This document shows positions 16,351 through 24,375 of a stretch of 45,458 bases of DNA, piece by piece; positions within the stretch are counted from its first letter, which is position 1; each line of letters begins with the position of its first letter. The position numbers and the translations under genes are program-made. Under the pieces are notes generated by a model, which was given only the letters and a program-made list of their open reading frames with translations, was not told the DNA's origin and ran no database searches. The DNA comes from a bacterium (GTDB lineage Bacteria > UBA10199 > 2-02-FULL-44-16 > JAAZCA01), in NCBI GenBank assembly GCA_041648665.1, contig JBAZOP010000018.1:1-45458 (forward strand), written 5' to 3'.

Positions 16351-16737
16351 TCACCCCTGGTCTATGTAGACTATCCTGGCCGCGCGCTCGTATTCACTGG
16401 TGGTACTCTCGTCGTGATAGCCGTCCTGTCGCGTCAGCGTCAGCGTGCTCATGCCGCCGATCTCGCTCTTTTCCAGTTCGTCGGCGCGTTTAGCCAGATC
16501 ATTCGAGCGCATGGCGTAGGCTTGCCCGCGCGCGTCGGTCACCAGCGTGGCGCGCTTGGCGTACTTGCGCGAAAGCAACCGACAGCCCTTGATCGCCGCC
16601 GCCGTGACATTGCTGCCTGCCAGCGTCAGCAGGTGCGTGATCTCGTCGTCCTCGAAATCGTAGTTGGCGCTGTCATCGTCGGGGATGAGAAAGCGCACCT
16701 TGCCAATAGCGGTGGTGAGGTCATAGGTAAAGGCCAT
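16351..16737 (-). CDS. Head-tail connector protein
   Basis: 128 residues, mostly helical: IGKVRFLIPDDD, FEDDEITHLLTLAGSNVTAAAIKGCRLL, RSNDLAKRADELE. This is the common adaptor (HK97 gp6-like) pattern, which binds below the portal. Position after the capsid genes agrees. A ribosome site AAGGAG precedes ATG 16737. Confidence 0.75.
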   Translation of the reverse strand: MAFTYDLTTAIGKVRFLIPDDDSANYDFEDDEITHLLTLAGSNVTAAAIKGCRLLSRKYAKRATLVTDARGQAYAMRSNDLAKRADELEKSEIGGMSTLTLTRQDGYHDESTTSEYERAARIVYIDQG

Positions 16738-16740
16738 TGC

Positions 16741-16845
16741 CTACTCCTTTTTCCGTGCAGGCTTGGCCGCCAGTTGCTCTAGCAGCACATGGATGGCCCT
16801 TAGCTCTTCCAGAATCGCCGTCAGCAAGGCGCGCTCTGCCATCAT
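16741..16845 (-). CDS. Small helical protein
   Basis: A 34-residue protein (MMAERALLTAILEELRAIHV, then LLEQLAAKPARKKE). It is one amphipathic helix with a basic tail. GGAG six bases before ATG 16845 supports the start. Its final codons carry the ribosome site of the connector gene. Unknown function, possibly an assembly helper. Confidence 0.6.
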   Translation of the reverse strand: MMAERALLTAILEELRAIHVLLEQLAAKPARKKE

Positions 16846-16854
16846 GGTTCGCTC

Positions 16855-17448
16855 CTAGTTCGTGCTGTGCGCCACTTCGAGCCAGTTCGTGCCGTCCGAA
16901 ATGAGCGTCAGCGTGTCGTATTGGGTCAGGGTGATGTTGCCCGAAAGCATGGTCGTGCCGGTGTCCGTGATGACGATGCTGGTATCCGACGTGTTGGTGA
17001 GGATCAGCAAGCGCCCCGCGCTATCGGCGGCAATGTCGGACAGGCCCAGGTTGCCATCCGCCGCGATAGGCTGGTAGGTGCCCGTCGGCGTCAGCGTACA
17101 GCCCGCCGTCACCGTGATGCCCGTCGCCGCCGTAAGGCTGCCAAAAGTGCCCACTGCCAGCGTGGTCGTAAACGCGCCCGTGCTCGCCACGACCGCGCCG
17201 CTCGACGTTTGCCCGGCCACCACTGCCCCACCGTTGGCCGTCACCAGCCCGTCCACGTCCAGAGTACTGTTGAGCGTGGTCGCGCCGTCCACGTCCATCG
17301 CCCCATTGATCAGGGCGAGGATTTCCACGCGCAGCGCGCGCATCCGCGTGTAGGGCACATCCGCCGCTACGCCGCCCGCCGCTACAAAGCCCAGAAGCAT
17401 CAGCCCCGCGATAAGCGGGGGCACGATGCGCCACATTCTGCGGTTCAT
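16855..17448 (-). CDS. Head fibre or decoration protein with an apparent signal peptide
   Basis: 197 residues. The N-terminus MNRRMWRIVPPLIAGLMLLG has two or more arginines, a hydrophobic core and a likely cleavage region after VAAGGVAA, so it looks like a signal peptide or membrane anchor. The rest is Thr/Gly/Ala-rich with fibre-like strands (GAMDVDGATTLNSTLDVDG, TLISDGTNWLEV) similar in style to the big tail fibre. A secreted signal in the head gene cluster is odd, and it might be displayed on the host or membrane-attached. Promoter not seen. Confidence 0.6.
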   Translation of the reverse strand: MNRRMWRIVPPLIAGLMLLGFVAAGGVAADVPYTRMRALRVEILALINGAMDVDGATTLNSTLDVDGLVTANGGAVVAGQTSSGAVVASTGAFTTTLAVGTFGSLTAATGITVTAGCTLTPTGTYQPIAADGNLGLSDIAADSAGRLLILTNTSDTSIVITDTGTTMLSGNITLTQYDTLTLISDGTNWLEVAHSTN

Positions 17449-17463
17449 CGGTGCCCCCTTTCG

Positions 17464-18555
17464 TTAGCTGATGGTCGGGTCGGTGTAGCCGCCCGCGCTG
17501 TTGATGTAGGCGCACGCGCCCACACGGTTGGCCACGCCCACGCCAAACTCGCTGAAGAGGATGGCCTCTTCCAGCGGGTACTCGCGGATGTGGTCGCCCT
17601 TGAGCAGCACCGCGCCCACGCCATAGTCGCTGAGGCGAATCACCAGCGGGTTACGCTGGTCGTTCGCGCCATAGCTCTTGTAGATCGCCCAGTAGGTGGT
17701 GGGGATGCGCCCCGTCACGCGCAGGCGGATAGGGCCATAGTCGGTTTCGATGACGCCGACGTAGGTCTCGTCAACCTGCGCCAAGTCCGCCGTATTGCCA
17801 TAGCGAATGAGGCCATTCGCCTTCGGGACAAAGCCCGTCACGTTGGTGGTGTTCGTCCACGAGGACAGGTCGGCATAGGCGGCCACGATGTCAAAGGGCG
17901 CGTCATAGCCGTGCTCCCAGAGGTTCGCCACCGCCGTCTCGATGTTGGCCTGAGTGATGCCGTTGAGATTCGAGATGTGGTCATGCGTGTAGAGGAAGGT
18001 GCCCCCACGCGCGGGGACGGCGATGGGGATATAGGCTGCGTCCGCCGTACCACCGTCGGCCAGGGGCATAGAGCGCCCACTGGAACCCACGGCGGTGTAG
18101 GTACTCTTAAACAGCCGCGTCAGGATGTCCTTCTCCCACTGGTTGCGCACGTCGGCCATTGCCGAGGCAATGTCGGCGTCCAGTTGGATGCGCCGCGCCT
18201 TGCGCAGCATGTCCCATGTCCACCCCAGCCCACGATCATACGCCTCCAGCGGGAGCATGTGCCCCGTGGTCGCGCCGCGCCGCTGCTCGGGCCGCGCATA
18301 CTCGGTGTGTTTCTGCATCCCGTTTGACACGCCCACCTGATACTCGGTAGCCATCTCGGTCGTGGTGCTCACCAGCGAGGCAATGAGCGGGTCGCTCAGG
18401 ATCTGCCCGTTCTGGATCGCCAGCGCGCGCCCGATGTCGGCCACGAACTGGTCATAGGTCGTCCCGTCAATCAACTGCCACTTGCGCAGTTCCGCCGCAT
18501 CCCAGTAGGAGGGGAGGGCGTACTGTTTCAGATCGTTGTATCCCACAGTAGCCAT
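17464..18555 (-). CDS. Major capsid protein (HK97-like fold)
   Basis: 363 residues directly downstream of the scaffold and decoration genes, the usual order. The N-terminal helix-rich part is followed by DRGLGWTWDMLRKARRIQLD and a beta-rich C-terminal half (FDIVAAYADLSSW, VIETDYGPIRLRVTGRIPT, AILFSEFGVGVANRVGACAY). No separate protease gene is seen, so maturation may not need cleavage or uses an unrecognised enzyme. Confidence 0.85.
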   Translation of the reverse strand: MATVGYNDLKQYALPSYWDAAELRKWQLIDGTTYDQFVADIGRALAIQNGQILSDPLIASLVSTTTEMATEYQVGVSNGMQKHTEYARPEQRRGATTGHMLPLEAYDRGLGWTWDMLRKARRIQLDADIASAMADVRNQWEKDILTRLFKSTYTAVGSSGRSMPLADGGTADAAYIPIAVPARGGTFLYTHDHISNLNGITQANIETAVANLWEHGYDAPFDIVAAYADLSSWTNTTNVTGFVPKANGLIRYGNTADLAQVDETYVGVIETDYGPIRLRVTGRIPTTYWAIYKSYGANDQRNPLVIRLSDYGVGAVLLKGDHIREYPLEEAILFSEFGVGVANRVGACAYINSAGGYTDPTIS

Positions 18556-18570
18556 TGTTTAATCCTCCCC

Positions 18571-18978
18571 TTAGCTCGAACTCAGCAGCATGGGATTGAC
18601 GAGCAGGGTAGAGGCGTTTTTGCCAATCCCTACCCGGCAAACCTTGGTGCCCACAGCGTCGGCAAGCACGCCGGCGTCGTCATCCACGTACACAGCGGTG
18701 TTGGCGGCAAGGTTGGTGGCGAAGCCCGTCACCAGGCCAAACATCACCACGTCCACCTCTTCGCCGCTGGAAAAGCTCACCGCCCCGTTACTGTTGGAAA
18801 CCACCAGCCCGATGCACGCGGCGGTGGTCAGCGCGCTCCCATCGGTCAGGCTCACGGTGTCGTTGCCGGACAGATACACCGGCTGGCCGGGGGTAAGGGT
18901 CGCCCCCGCCGTGAACCGACCGATAAGGCAGTGACCCACCGGGCGCACACTGGCCGCCGTAATGGTCAAATCAGCCAT
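18571..18978 (-). CDS. Capsid decoration protein (DUF2190-like)
   Basis: 135 residues, beta-rich, with the pattern RPVGHCLIGRFTAGATLTPGQPVYL and AACIGLVVSNSNGAVSF...EVDVVMFGLVTGF. This fits small capsid-stabilising proteins of the DUF2190/gpD kind encoded just before the major capsid gene. Sixteen bases separate the two. Confidence 0.72.
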   Translation of the reverse strand: MADLTITAASVRPVGHCLIGRFTAGATLTPGQPVYLSGNDTVSLTDGSALTTAACIGLVVSNSNGAVSFSSGEEVDVVMFGLVTGFATNLAANTAVYVDDDAGVLADAVGTKVCRVGIGKNASTLLVNPMLLSSS

Positions 18979-18982
18979 TTCG

Positions 18983-19573
18983 TTATCTCCTCAGATTGAA
19001 CCGTTGCTTTAGTTCTTCGTCTTTGTCTTTGGGGTTGGGCTTGGCCTCGCCGCGCCCTTCCCCGGCGTTGATCCCCGTCGGCGTCGGCTGGGGCGCGCCC
19101 TTGAGCTGCGGCCACTTTTTCAGTGCCGCCTCCAAGAGCTTGTAAGCGTCCGAGAGCGGCTTGCCCTCCTCGTCAAACTCGACCTTGACCAGGGAACGAG
19201 CCAGCTCCACGTCAACCCCCAACTTGATCGCCGCGTCGGTGATCGCCGTCCTGCCCCGTTCGTCGCGTAGCTGCTTGGCAAACTCTTCAGCCCTGGCGCT
19301 GGCCTCTTGCGCTTGCTTTTGCGCCCGCTGTACCTCGGTCAGGTTGGCGTCCTGCGCCTTGTTCGCCGCGTCTTCCAGCTCTTTCAGCCGTTTGCGTAGA
19401 CTCTGCGACTCCTGGCGCAACTTTTTTGCTTCCTCGATACTCAGCGTTTCCGCCGTCTCACTCGCCGCCGTGGTAGCCGTCACCGCCGGGGTGGTGGCCG
19501 CCGTCACATTGCCCGCCTGGGGCTGCGCTGGCGTTCCCGCCTGGGGAACCGCGCCCGTGATTTCCTCTGCCAT
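18983..19573 (-). CDS. Scaffolding protein
   Basis: 196 residues: an Ala/Thr-rich N-terminus, a long coiled coil from about residue 40 to 100 (IEEAKKLRQESQSLRKRLKEL, AQKQAQEASARAEEFAKQLR), and a basic C-terminus KDEELKQRFNLRR typical of capsid-binding scaffolds. Start chosen at ATG 19573 because the frame upstream runs through a terminator hairpin. It would guide capsid assembly and then leave the shell. Confidence 0.85.
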   Translation of the reverse strand: MAEEITGAVPQAGTPAQPQAGNVTAATTPAVTATTAASETAETLSIEEAKKLRQESQSLRKRLKELEDAANKAQDANLTEVQRAQKQAQEASARAEEFAKQLRDERGRTAITDAAIKLGVDVELARSLVKVEFDEEGKPLSDAYKLLEAALKKWPQLKGAPQPTPTGINAGEGRGEAKPNPKDKDEELKQRFNLRR

Positions 19574-19599
19574 TGCTAAACCTTCCTTGTGGGTGAAAT

Positions 19600-19627
19600 A
19601 AAAAAAGCCCCGTCTCACCGGCGGGGC
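19600..19627 (-). terminator. Rho-independent terminator before the scaffold gene
   Basis: On the minus strand GCCCCG (19627-19622) and CGGGGC (19612-19607) form a stem with a 9-base loop, followed at once by seven T residues (19606-19600). It lies between the MuF-like gene and the scaffold gene. It could reduce read-through, adjusting capsid protein levels, or precede an unseen promoter. Confidence 0.85.
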
Positions 19628-19688
19628 CTTGCGGCACTGCCAGTCAAACGGGGCGGGGTACACTAGGTACACTGCCAATATGCGGTTG

Positions 19689-19793
19689 TTAAGCGCGCTT
19701 CAGTCCGTAACGCCTTTCGATCCAGGACACAATCAGCAGCAGGCCCTGGCGTAGCACGAGTAGGAACTCGCGCAGGTCGTCACCGTCGGTCAC
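19689..19793 (-). CDS. Small hydrophobic head-region protein
   Basis: 34 residues from a GTG start at 19793: MTDGDDLREFLLVLRQGLLL then IVSWIERRYGLKRA. The start lies within the 3' end of the MuF-like gene, with GAGGG in front. The REFLLVLRQGLLLIV...ERRYG pattern looks like tiny conserved phage proteins found after MuF genes. Function unknown. Confidence 0.6.
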   Translation of the reverse strand: MTDGDDLREFLLVLRQGLLLIVSWIERRYGLKRA

Positions 19794-21432
19794 TTGTCCG
19801 CCCTCTGCGTAAGAGCCCAATGAGGAACCTCGCGGCCTCTTCGGCCTCTTGTGTGCTCCACGGCCTCTTGGAATAACCCCCGCGGTAGCTATCCGCTGAA
19901 TCCACCACGTAATAAGCCACCCCTCTCGGCTGCAGATACCTTTGTGCCAGGGATGCTATAGTATCGCCACTAGCATAGTCATCGGCGAGGATTGTAACCG
20001 TTTCATCAATAAGGGCCAGATTGCTGCCGTTATTCCTTGCGTACATACGCGCAGCATGAGCAGGTACACGCACCTCCCTCGCAACTAAATCTCTAGCGAG
20101 ATTATCAGCCCCGCCGTTGTTTGAGATTATTTGGGGCGTTATCGCGGCGTGTGTTAGCTCATGCCTGATAGCAAATCCCTGGCCTACCGTTAGGTCTTCT
20201 GGGCGGAAAAGCATCTCGTTACCGGTTACGGCAAGATGGGAGTCATCCGTTATAATCCCCACCTTTACCTTACTCGTTGTCGCAAATGACCGCAGTTCAC
20301 TCGGTATACGATCATAAATATCCTTGACTCTCTGTAGCTCTTGCGCGGTTGCTGGTCTAGCCCATGATGGCAGCAAGTCATCATCTTGTGCCGTAAAAGC
20401 AACAACCTTCGCCCCTTGCCCCTGCATCCCGCCGCGCAAGTCCTTCAGCGACCGCACCCCTACGCTCTTGCCCCAGGTCGGATCATCGCTGATTTTCGCC
20501 AAGTCCTGAAAAGTGAACTCGCCCTTTTTCCACGCTTCGTACTTTTCCGCACCCATCATGTCGCGCTGTACCGCTTCCGGCTGCTCGCTGAACCACTCTT
20601 CGCCGCTCTTCCAGCTCGGCTCTTTCAGCCCCTTGACCCAGGGGATGGTGGTGCATCGCCCGTTGGGGTGATCGAAAAACGGCTCATCGAGCGGCAACAC
20701 CTGGCCGTCAAGAGCGAGACACCCCAAGCACGTCCGCGCCTGATGCGCGCACATGCGCTTGACGTACCCCACCACGCCCGACTCGCGATACTGCGCCATG
20801 CTGGATTCACGATAGGCGCGTAGCTGCTCCGTGCGCGCCACCCGCAGGGCCATATCCAGGCCGCCCGCCATGCCGTCCATCATCTCGCGCGCCGTCTTGC
20901 GCGGGTTCCAGCCCATCGCCACGCCCTCTACCAGCGCGTCGGTCAAGCCCCCCACTGCCGCCGGAAAGAGCGCCCGGCCCCGCAACACATCGAATAGCGG
21001 AGAACCGTCCTGGCACACGCCGACGATATTTTGCAGCGAGCCGGGGTCAACACGGTCAAAGCGCACCCGCATATCCTCAGCCCCCAGCGCCTCGCGTACC
21101 GCCGCCGTCGCGTCAATCGTGCCCGCCTCTAGCGCCGCCTCCTGGCTGCGTTGGATGCTGCCCTCCGCGTAACCCTGAAAGCTCTGCACCTCACGGCGCA
21201 CCTGCGCCAGCATCTCCGTGTAGCGGGCCAGAGTGGTAATGTTCTCCCGCGTCACGGTGTCGCCGATACGTTGCCGATAGGCGATCTCTTCCAGAATAGC
21301 GTCCATCTCGCGCTGTACCGCCCGCTCCACTTGCCCCCAGCGCCGCGTCATCTCGGCAAACTGCGTACTCTCTCTGTCCAGCAGCGCCTCGCGAAACTCG
21401 CGGGTTATGGCAACGATGCGCGGCTCGGCCAT
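19780..21432 (-). CDS. MuF-like minor head protein with C-terminal HExxH metallopeptidase-like domain
   Basis: 550 residues. The N-terminal half is a portal-associated MuF/SPP1 gp7-like protein: a long helical region, then ARTEQLRAYRESSM and a Cys-containing core (MCAHQARTCLGCLALDGQ, HPNGRC). After about residue 340 a separate domain begins, with VKVGIITDDSHLAVTGNEML and IRHELTHAAIT. HELTH fits the zinc-binding HExxH of metallopeptidases. MuF proteins are known to carry C-terminal effector domains and to be packaged in the head, so this tail may be injected. DNA coding for this part has much lower GC (48% at 20221-20280 against 72% at 20821-20880), a sign of separate origin. Confidence 0.85.
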   Translation of the reverse strand: MAEPRIVAITREFREALLDRESTQFAEMTRRWGQVERAVQREMDAILEEIAYRQRIGDTVTRENITTLARYTEMLAQVRREVQSFQGYAEGSIQRSQEAALEAGTIDATAAVREALGAEDMRVRFDRVDPGSLQNIVGVCQDGSPLFDVLRGRALFPAAVGGLTDALVEGVAMGWNPRKTAREMMDGMAGGLDMALRVARTEQLRAYRESSMAQYRESGVVGYVKRMCAHQARTCLGCLALDGQVLPLDEPFFDHPNGRCTTIPWVKGLKEPSWKSGEEWFSEQPEAVQRDMMGAEKYEAWKKGEFTFQDLAKISDDPTWGKSVGVRSLKDLRGGMQGQGAKVVAFTAQDDDLLPSWARPATAQELQRVKDIYDRIPSELRSFATTSKVKVGIITDDSHLAVTGNEMLFRPEDLTVGQGFAIRHELTHAAITPQIISNNGGADNLARDLVAREVRVPAHAARMYARNNGSNLALIDETVTILADDYASGDTIASLAQRYLQPRGVAYYVVDSADSYRGGYSKRPWSTQEAEEAARFLIGLLRRGRTSDRR

Positions 21433-22931
21433 TAGGCCACGTCGCTACCCAGCCCCGGCGTCGGGGGTTGGTTCTGGTCAAGGTGACGTTGCGCCCGTGC
21501 CATCGCCGCGCCCAACGTCACCTGTTGCGCCTCGCTCTCGCGTTTCTTGGCGTCCATCACCTCGGCAATGCGCTCATCATCCCACCCCAGCTCTTTCAGC
21601 GCCGCCTCCAAAGGCATTCCCGCCTGCACATACGCCTGTAGCGTCTCTGCCTCGCGCTGACGAATCACCCCGCCCGGCTCGGCAAGGCTGGCGTCTTTCC
21701 ACATCGGCGCAATCTCGCGCGGGATATGTGGGGGGTTGTACACGTCGTACAGCCGCGCCGAGAGCGCCATGACCTGTTGCCACGCCGCGCCGAAGACCTC
21801 TTGACAGCGCGTGGCCCGCGCCACCAGCCCCACCTCCTGCTGTTTCAGGCTCTCGCCGCTGGGTTGGTCAGCCCCGGCCATCTGCAAGAGGTATTGCGGT
21901 ACGCGGGTGATGCCCGCCGCCGACTCGATCCAGTAATGGCAAGAGCGGATCATCAGCGCCGGGTCAACGGGGTCGAGCGCACCCAGCTTGCCCGCCGGGT
22001 CTGTGAATCGCATCATGTAGCCCGGCCCCACGTTGACGGCCTTTTCCTCGCCCGTGCTACTGTCAATGCTCGGCGTCATCCCCGCCGCCCAGAGGATGCG
22101 AAAGCCCGCGCTGTCCGTGGTAGCAATGAGATCCAGGTCAGCCTTGTTGAGCATGTCCTGAATGGGGATCACCGGCGTCAAGACCGAGCCGCCCGGCATG
22201 TCGAAGGGAACGACCGCGCAGCCCAGCGGTGCGCCGTCGCGTCCTCGCCAGGGGATCGGCCATACCGTGTCTCCCACGTCCTGAAACGGCTCCCACTGTG
22301 TACCCGCTACGCCGCGATTCGACCCCTGTGCGCTGATATATTTCTCCACGCGGTCGGCAAAGAACAGGTTCATCCTCGTGCGCCCATTGTTCGTGCCGGT
22401 GTAGGGGTCAGAGACCTGCCACTTTTTCGCCGCGAACACCACCGCGCCGGTGTTGGGATCGGTGTAAACGGCTACGCCCTGCGTGCCGTCGTACTTATCG
22501 TTCTGATACCAACCAGGGATACCGCGCCCAGCGTCCCAGTCCACAATGATGTAAGAGCTGGCATCCCGCGCCGCTGCCGCATAGAGATTGTCCTGTTGCG
22601 TATCCATGCCGTTCGCCGTCCACCACGACGGCGCGAGCGCGGCCATGTCGTTCTCCGCGCCGTCGCCCTCGTTCCCGGCCTCCCAGCCCTCGACGCTCAG
22701 GCGCTCACAGATGCAGTCAATCACCAGTTGGCACATGTTGTGCGCGTAGGGGTAGACGGTGTTGCGCGCCTTCAGCCCCATAAACTCTTTCATGCGCTCG
22801 GTGATGTAAAGAGGGTGATTGCCCTCCGCATAGTCGCGGCATGTGCGCACCCATTCCTGCTCGCTGGCGTCCAGGTTAGCCAGGAAACTGAGGTAGGCTA
22901 TCTGCGCTTGCTGGTTGTAATCCACTGGCAT
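21432..22931 (-). CDS. Portal protein (SPP1 gp6-like)
   Basis: 499 residues forming the dodecameric DNA gate of the capsid. The family pattern is clear: an N-terminal helix pair (WVRTCRDYAEGNHPL), NTVYPYAHNMCQLVIDCICERL, central beta wing, VIPIQDMLNKADLDLIATTD and AGADQPSGESLKQQEVGLVA. The C-terminus is helical and charged. It is followed directly by the MuF-like gene, as in SPP1-type phages, but separated from terminase by two non-standard genes. Confidence 0.92.
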   Translation of the reverse strand: MPVDYNQQAQIAYLSFLANLDASEQEWVRTCRDYAEGNHPLYITERMKEFMGLKARNTVYPYAHNMCQLVIDCICERLSVEGWEAGNEGDGAENDMAALAPSWWTANGMDTQQDNLYAAAARDASSYIIVDWDAGRGIPGWYQNDKYDGTQGVAVYTDPNTGAVVFAAKKWQVSDPYTGTNNGRTRMNLFFADRVEKYISAQGSNRGVAGTQWEPFQDVGDTVWPIPWRGRDGAPLGCAVVPFDMPGGSVLTPVIPIQDMLNKADLDLIATTDSAGFRILWAAGMTPSIDSSTGEEKAVNVGPGYMMRFTDPAGKLGALDPVDPALMIRSCHYWIESAAGITRVPQYLLQMAGADQPSGESLKQQEVGLVARATRCQEVFGAAWQQVMALSARLYDVYNPPHIPREIAPMWKDASLAEPGGVIRQREAETLQAYVQAGMPLEAALKELGWDDERIAEVMDAKKRESEAQQVTLGAAMARAQRHLDQNQPPTPGLGSDVA

Positions 22932-22934
22932 TGC

Positions 22935-24374
22935 CTACGCCCTTTCGTATGCGCCCATGTCGTACCCCGCGCCGAGGGGCCGCGCGTTGCCCGCGTAGTC
23001 GTCCGCTACGCCCAGGTTGGTGGCGGTGTCTTTCGCCGGCGAGCCGGTCTGTAGCGTGTAATCGTGGTTCGTGCCATCGGTAAAGAGCGGATCGCTTTCA
23101 ATGGAGTTGGCGTCGTACCCCGCGCCCGTCCACGCCGCCCAGTTTTGCCCCGCCCAGTCCGAGCGCCGGTGCACCACGTTGGTGCTGCGATGATACCAGT
23201 CGTTGTAGGCCACGTTCGTTGTGGTGAGGATGGTGTAGTCGGACTGGAAGGAAAAGATGCTGTCGCTCGTTCCCCCGTCGCCGTTGTGTTTGTAGATGTT
23301 GCCCTTGACCACCAGGCCGGCGAGTTGCGCCGCCGTGCCCTGAAGGTAAAACACGTTCTGATCATCGGCGGTCAGGCAGTCGGCGATGGTGTTGTGGAAG
23401 AAGGACAAGCCCGGAGCGGTGATGATATTGAACGGGTTCAGACAGTGGTAAAGGATGTTGTTTTTCACCACCGCGTTACAGGCCGTTTCGTCTAACCCGT
23501 CCTCTTCATAGTTGATGAACCCGATACCCCGCGTGCAATCGTGAATGAGGTTGTTGCGCGCCACGGGCGCGTTGAGACCGTTCTCGAAGGTGATGCCCGT
23601 GCCATACGTCCCGATAATGTTGTAGATCACATTGCCGTAATAGTCGCCGCCGTTGCTTTCGTGGCCGTAACCGTCGGCATTGATGCCCATGTGGGTATCG
23701 TCTATGGCGGTAATGTCGTGGATGGTGTTGTTGTACACCTGCGGGTCAACGATGTCCTGGTAGAGCCAGATGCCCCGCCCGGCCCAATTCGAGATGGTGT
23801 TGCCATATATTTGCAAGCCGGTGGTACGGCTTTCACGGAAAAAGATCGCGCCGTTGATGGCATACGTGGTGTTGCCTGTGCCATTGAATGTGTTGTTGCG
23901 AATGATGTTGTTCGCGCCGCTCAGGATCACCGCACAGTTGGCGCTGATGCGCTCCACGATCAGATTGTCTACGCCCGTGGCCGAGTCCTGCTCGATGGCT
24001 GACCCCATCGCCCCATAGTTGAGCGAAGCGGTGCTGGTAAAGGTCAGGTCAGAGATCGTCCAATACTGGTAATTGTCCAAGAACTTGATGCACGCCGACG
24101 CGCCGCCCGCGATGGTAGCCGTCTCGCCGGGGAAGCCGCGCAACGTGATGCGCTTGCCCGCCGTGCCACTGCGAGGGATGGAAAGATTTTCCGTATACGT
24201 GCCAGCGCGCACATAGATCGTTTGGCCCGCCGCTACAACCGTCAGCGCCTTAGCGATGGTGAGATAGGGCGAGGCGCTATCGCCACGGTTGCTATCGTTG
24301 CCCGTCTTGGCCACGTAGAGCGCGTCCTCTGGCCCGCCGCTTTTGCCTCGTGCCGCTGCTACCGGGTAGGGCAC
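22935..24374 (-). CDS. Right-handed parallel beta-helix protein (pectate-lyase-like fold)
   Basis: 479 residues. The opening ALYVAKTGNDSNRGDSASPY with TIAKALTVVAAGQTIYVRAG is the DUF1565-type start of a solenoid. Many N-rich turns follow (IIRNNTFNG, QVYNNTIHDI, APVARNNLIHDC, AVVKNNILYH), and the end (SPAKDTA...DMGAYE) is the usual cap. Such proteins are tailspikes, polysaccharide depolymerases or glycan binders. Its place between terminase and portal, away from the tail genes, is unusual. GTG 24374 is preceded by GGAGG. Confidence 0.82.
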   Translation of the reverse strand: MPYPVAAARGKSGGPEDALYVAKTGNDSNRGDSASPYLTIAKALTVVAAGQTIYVRAGTYTENLSIPRSGTAGKRITLRGFPGETATIAGGASACIKFLDNYQYWTISDLTFTSTASLNYGAMGSAIEQDSATGVDNLIVERISANCAVILSGANNIIRNNTFNGTGNTTYAINGAIFFRESRTTGLQIYGNTISNWAGRGIWLYQDIVDPQVYNNTIHDITAIDDTHMGINADGYGHESNGGDYYGNVIYNIIGTYGTGITFENGLNAPVARNNLIHDCTRGIGFINYEEDGLDETACNAVVKNNILYHCLNPFNIITAPGLSFFHNTIADCLTADDQNVFYLQGTAAQLAGLVVKGNIYKHNGDGGTSDSIFSFQSDYTILTTTNVAYNDWYHRSTNVVHRRSDWAGQNWAAWTGAGYDANSIESDPLFTDGTNHDYTLQTGSPAKDTATNLGVADDYAGNARPLGAGYDMGAYERA

Positions 24375-24375
24375 G

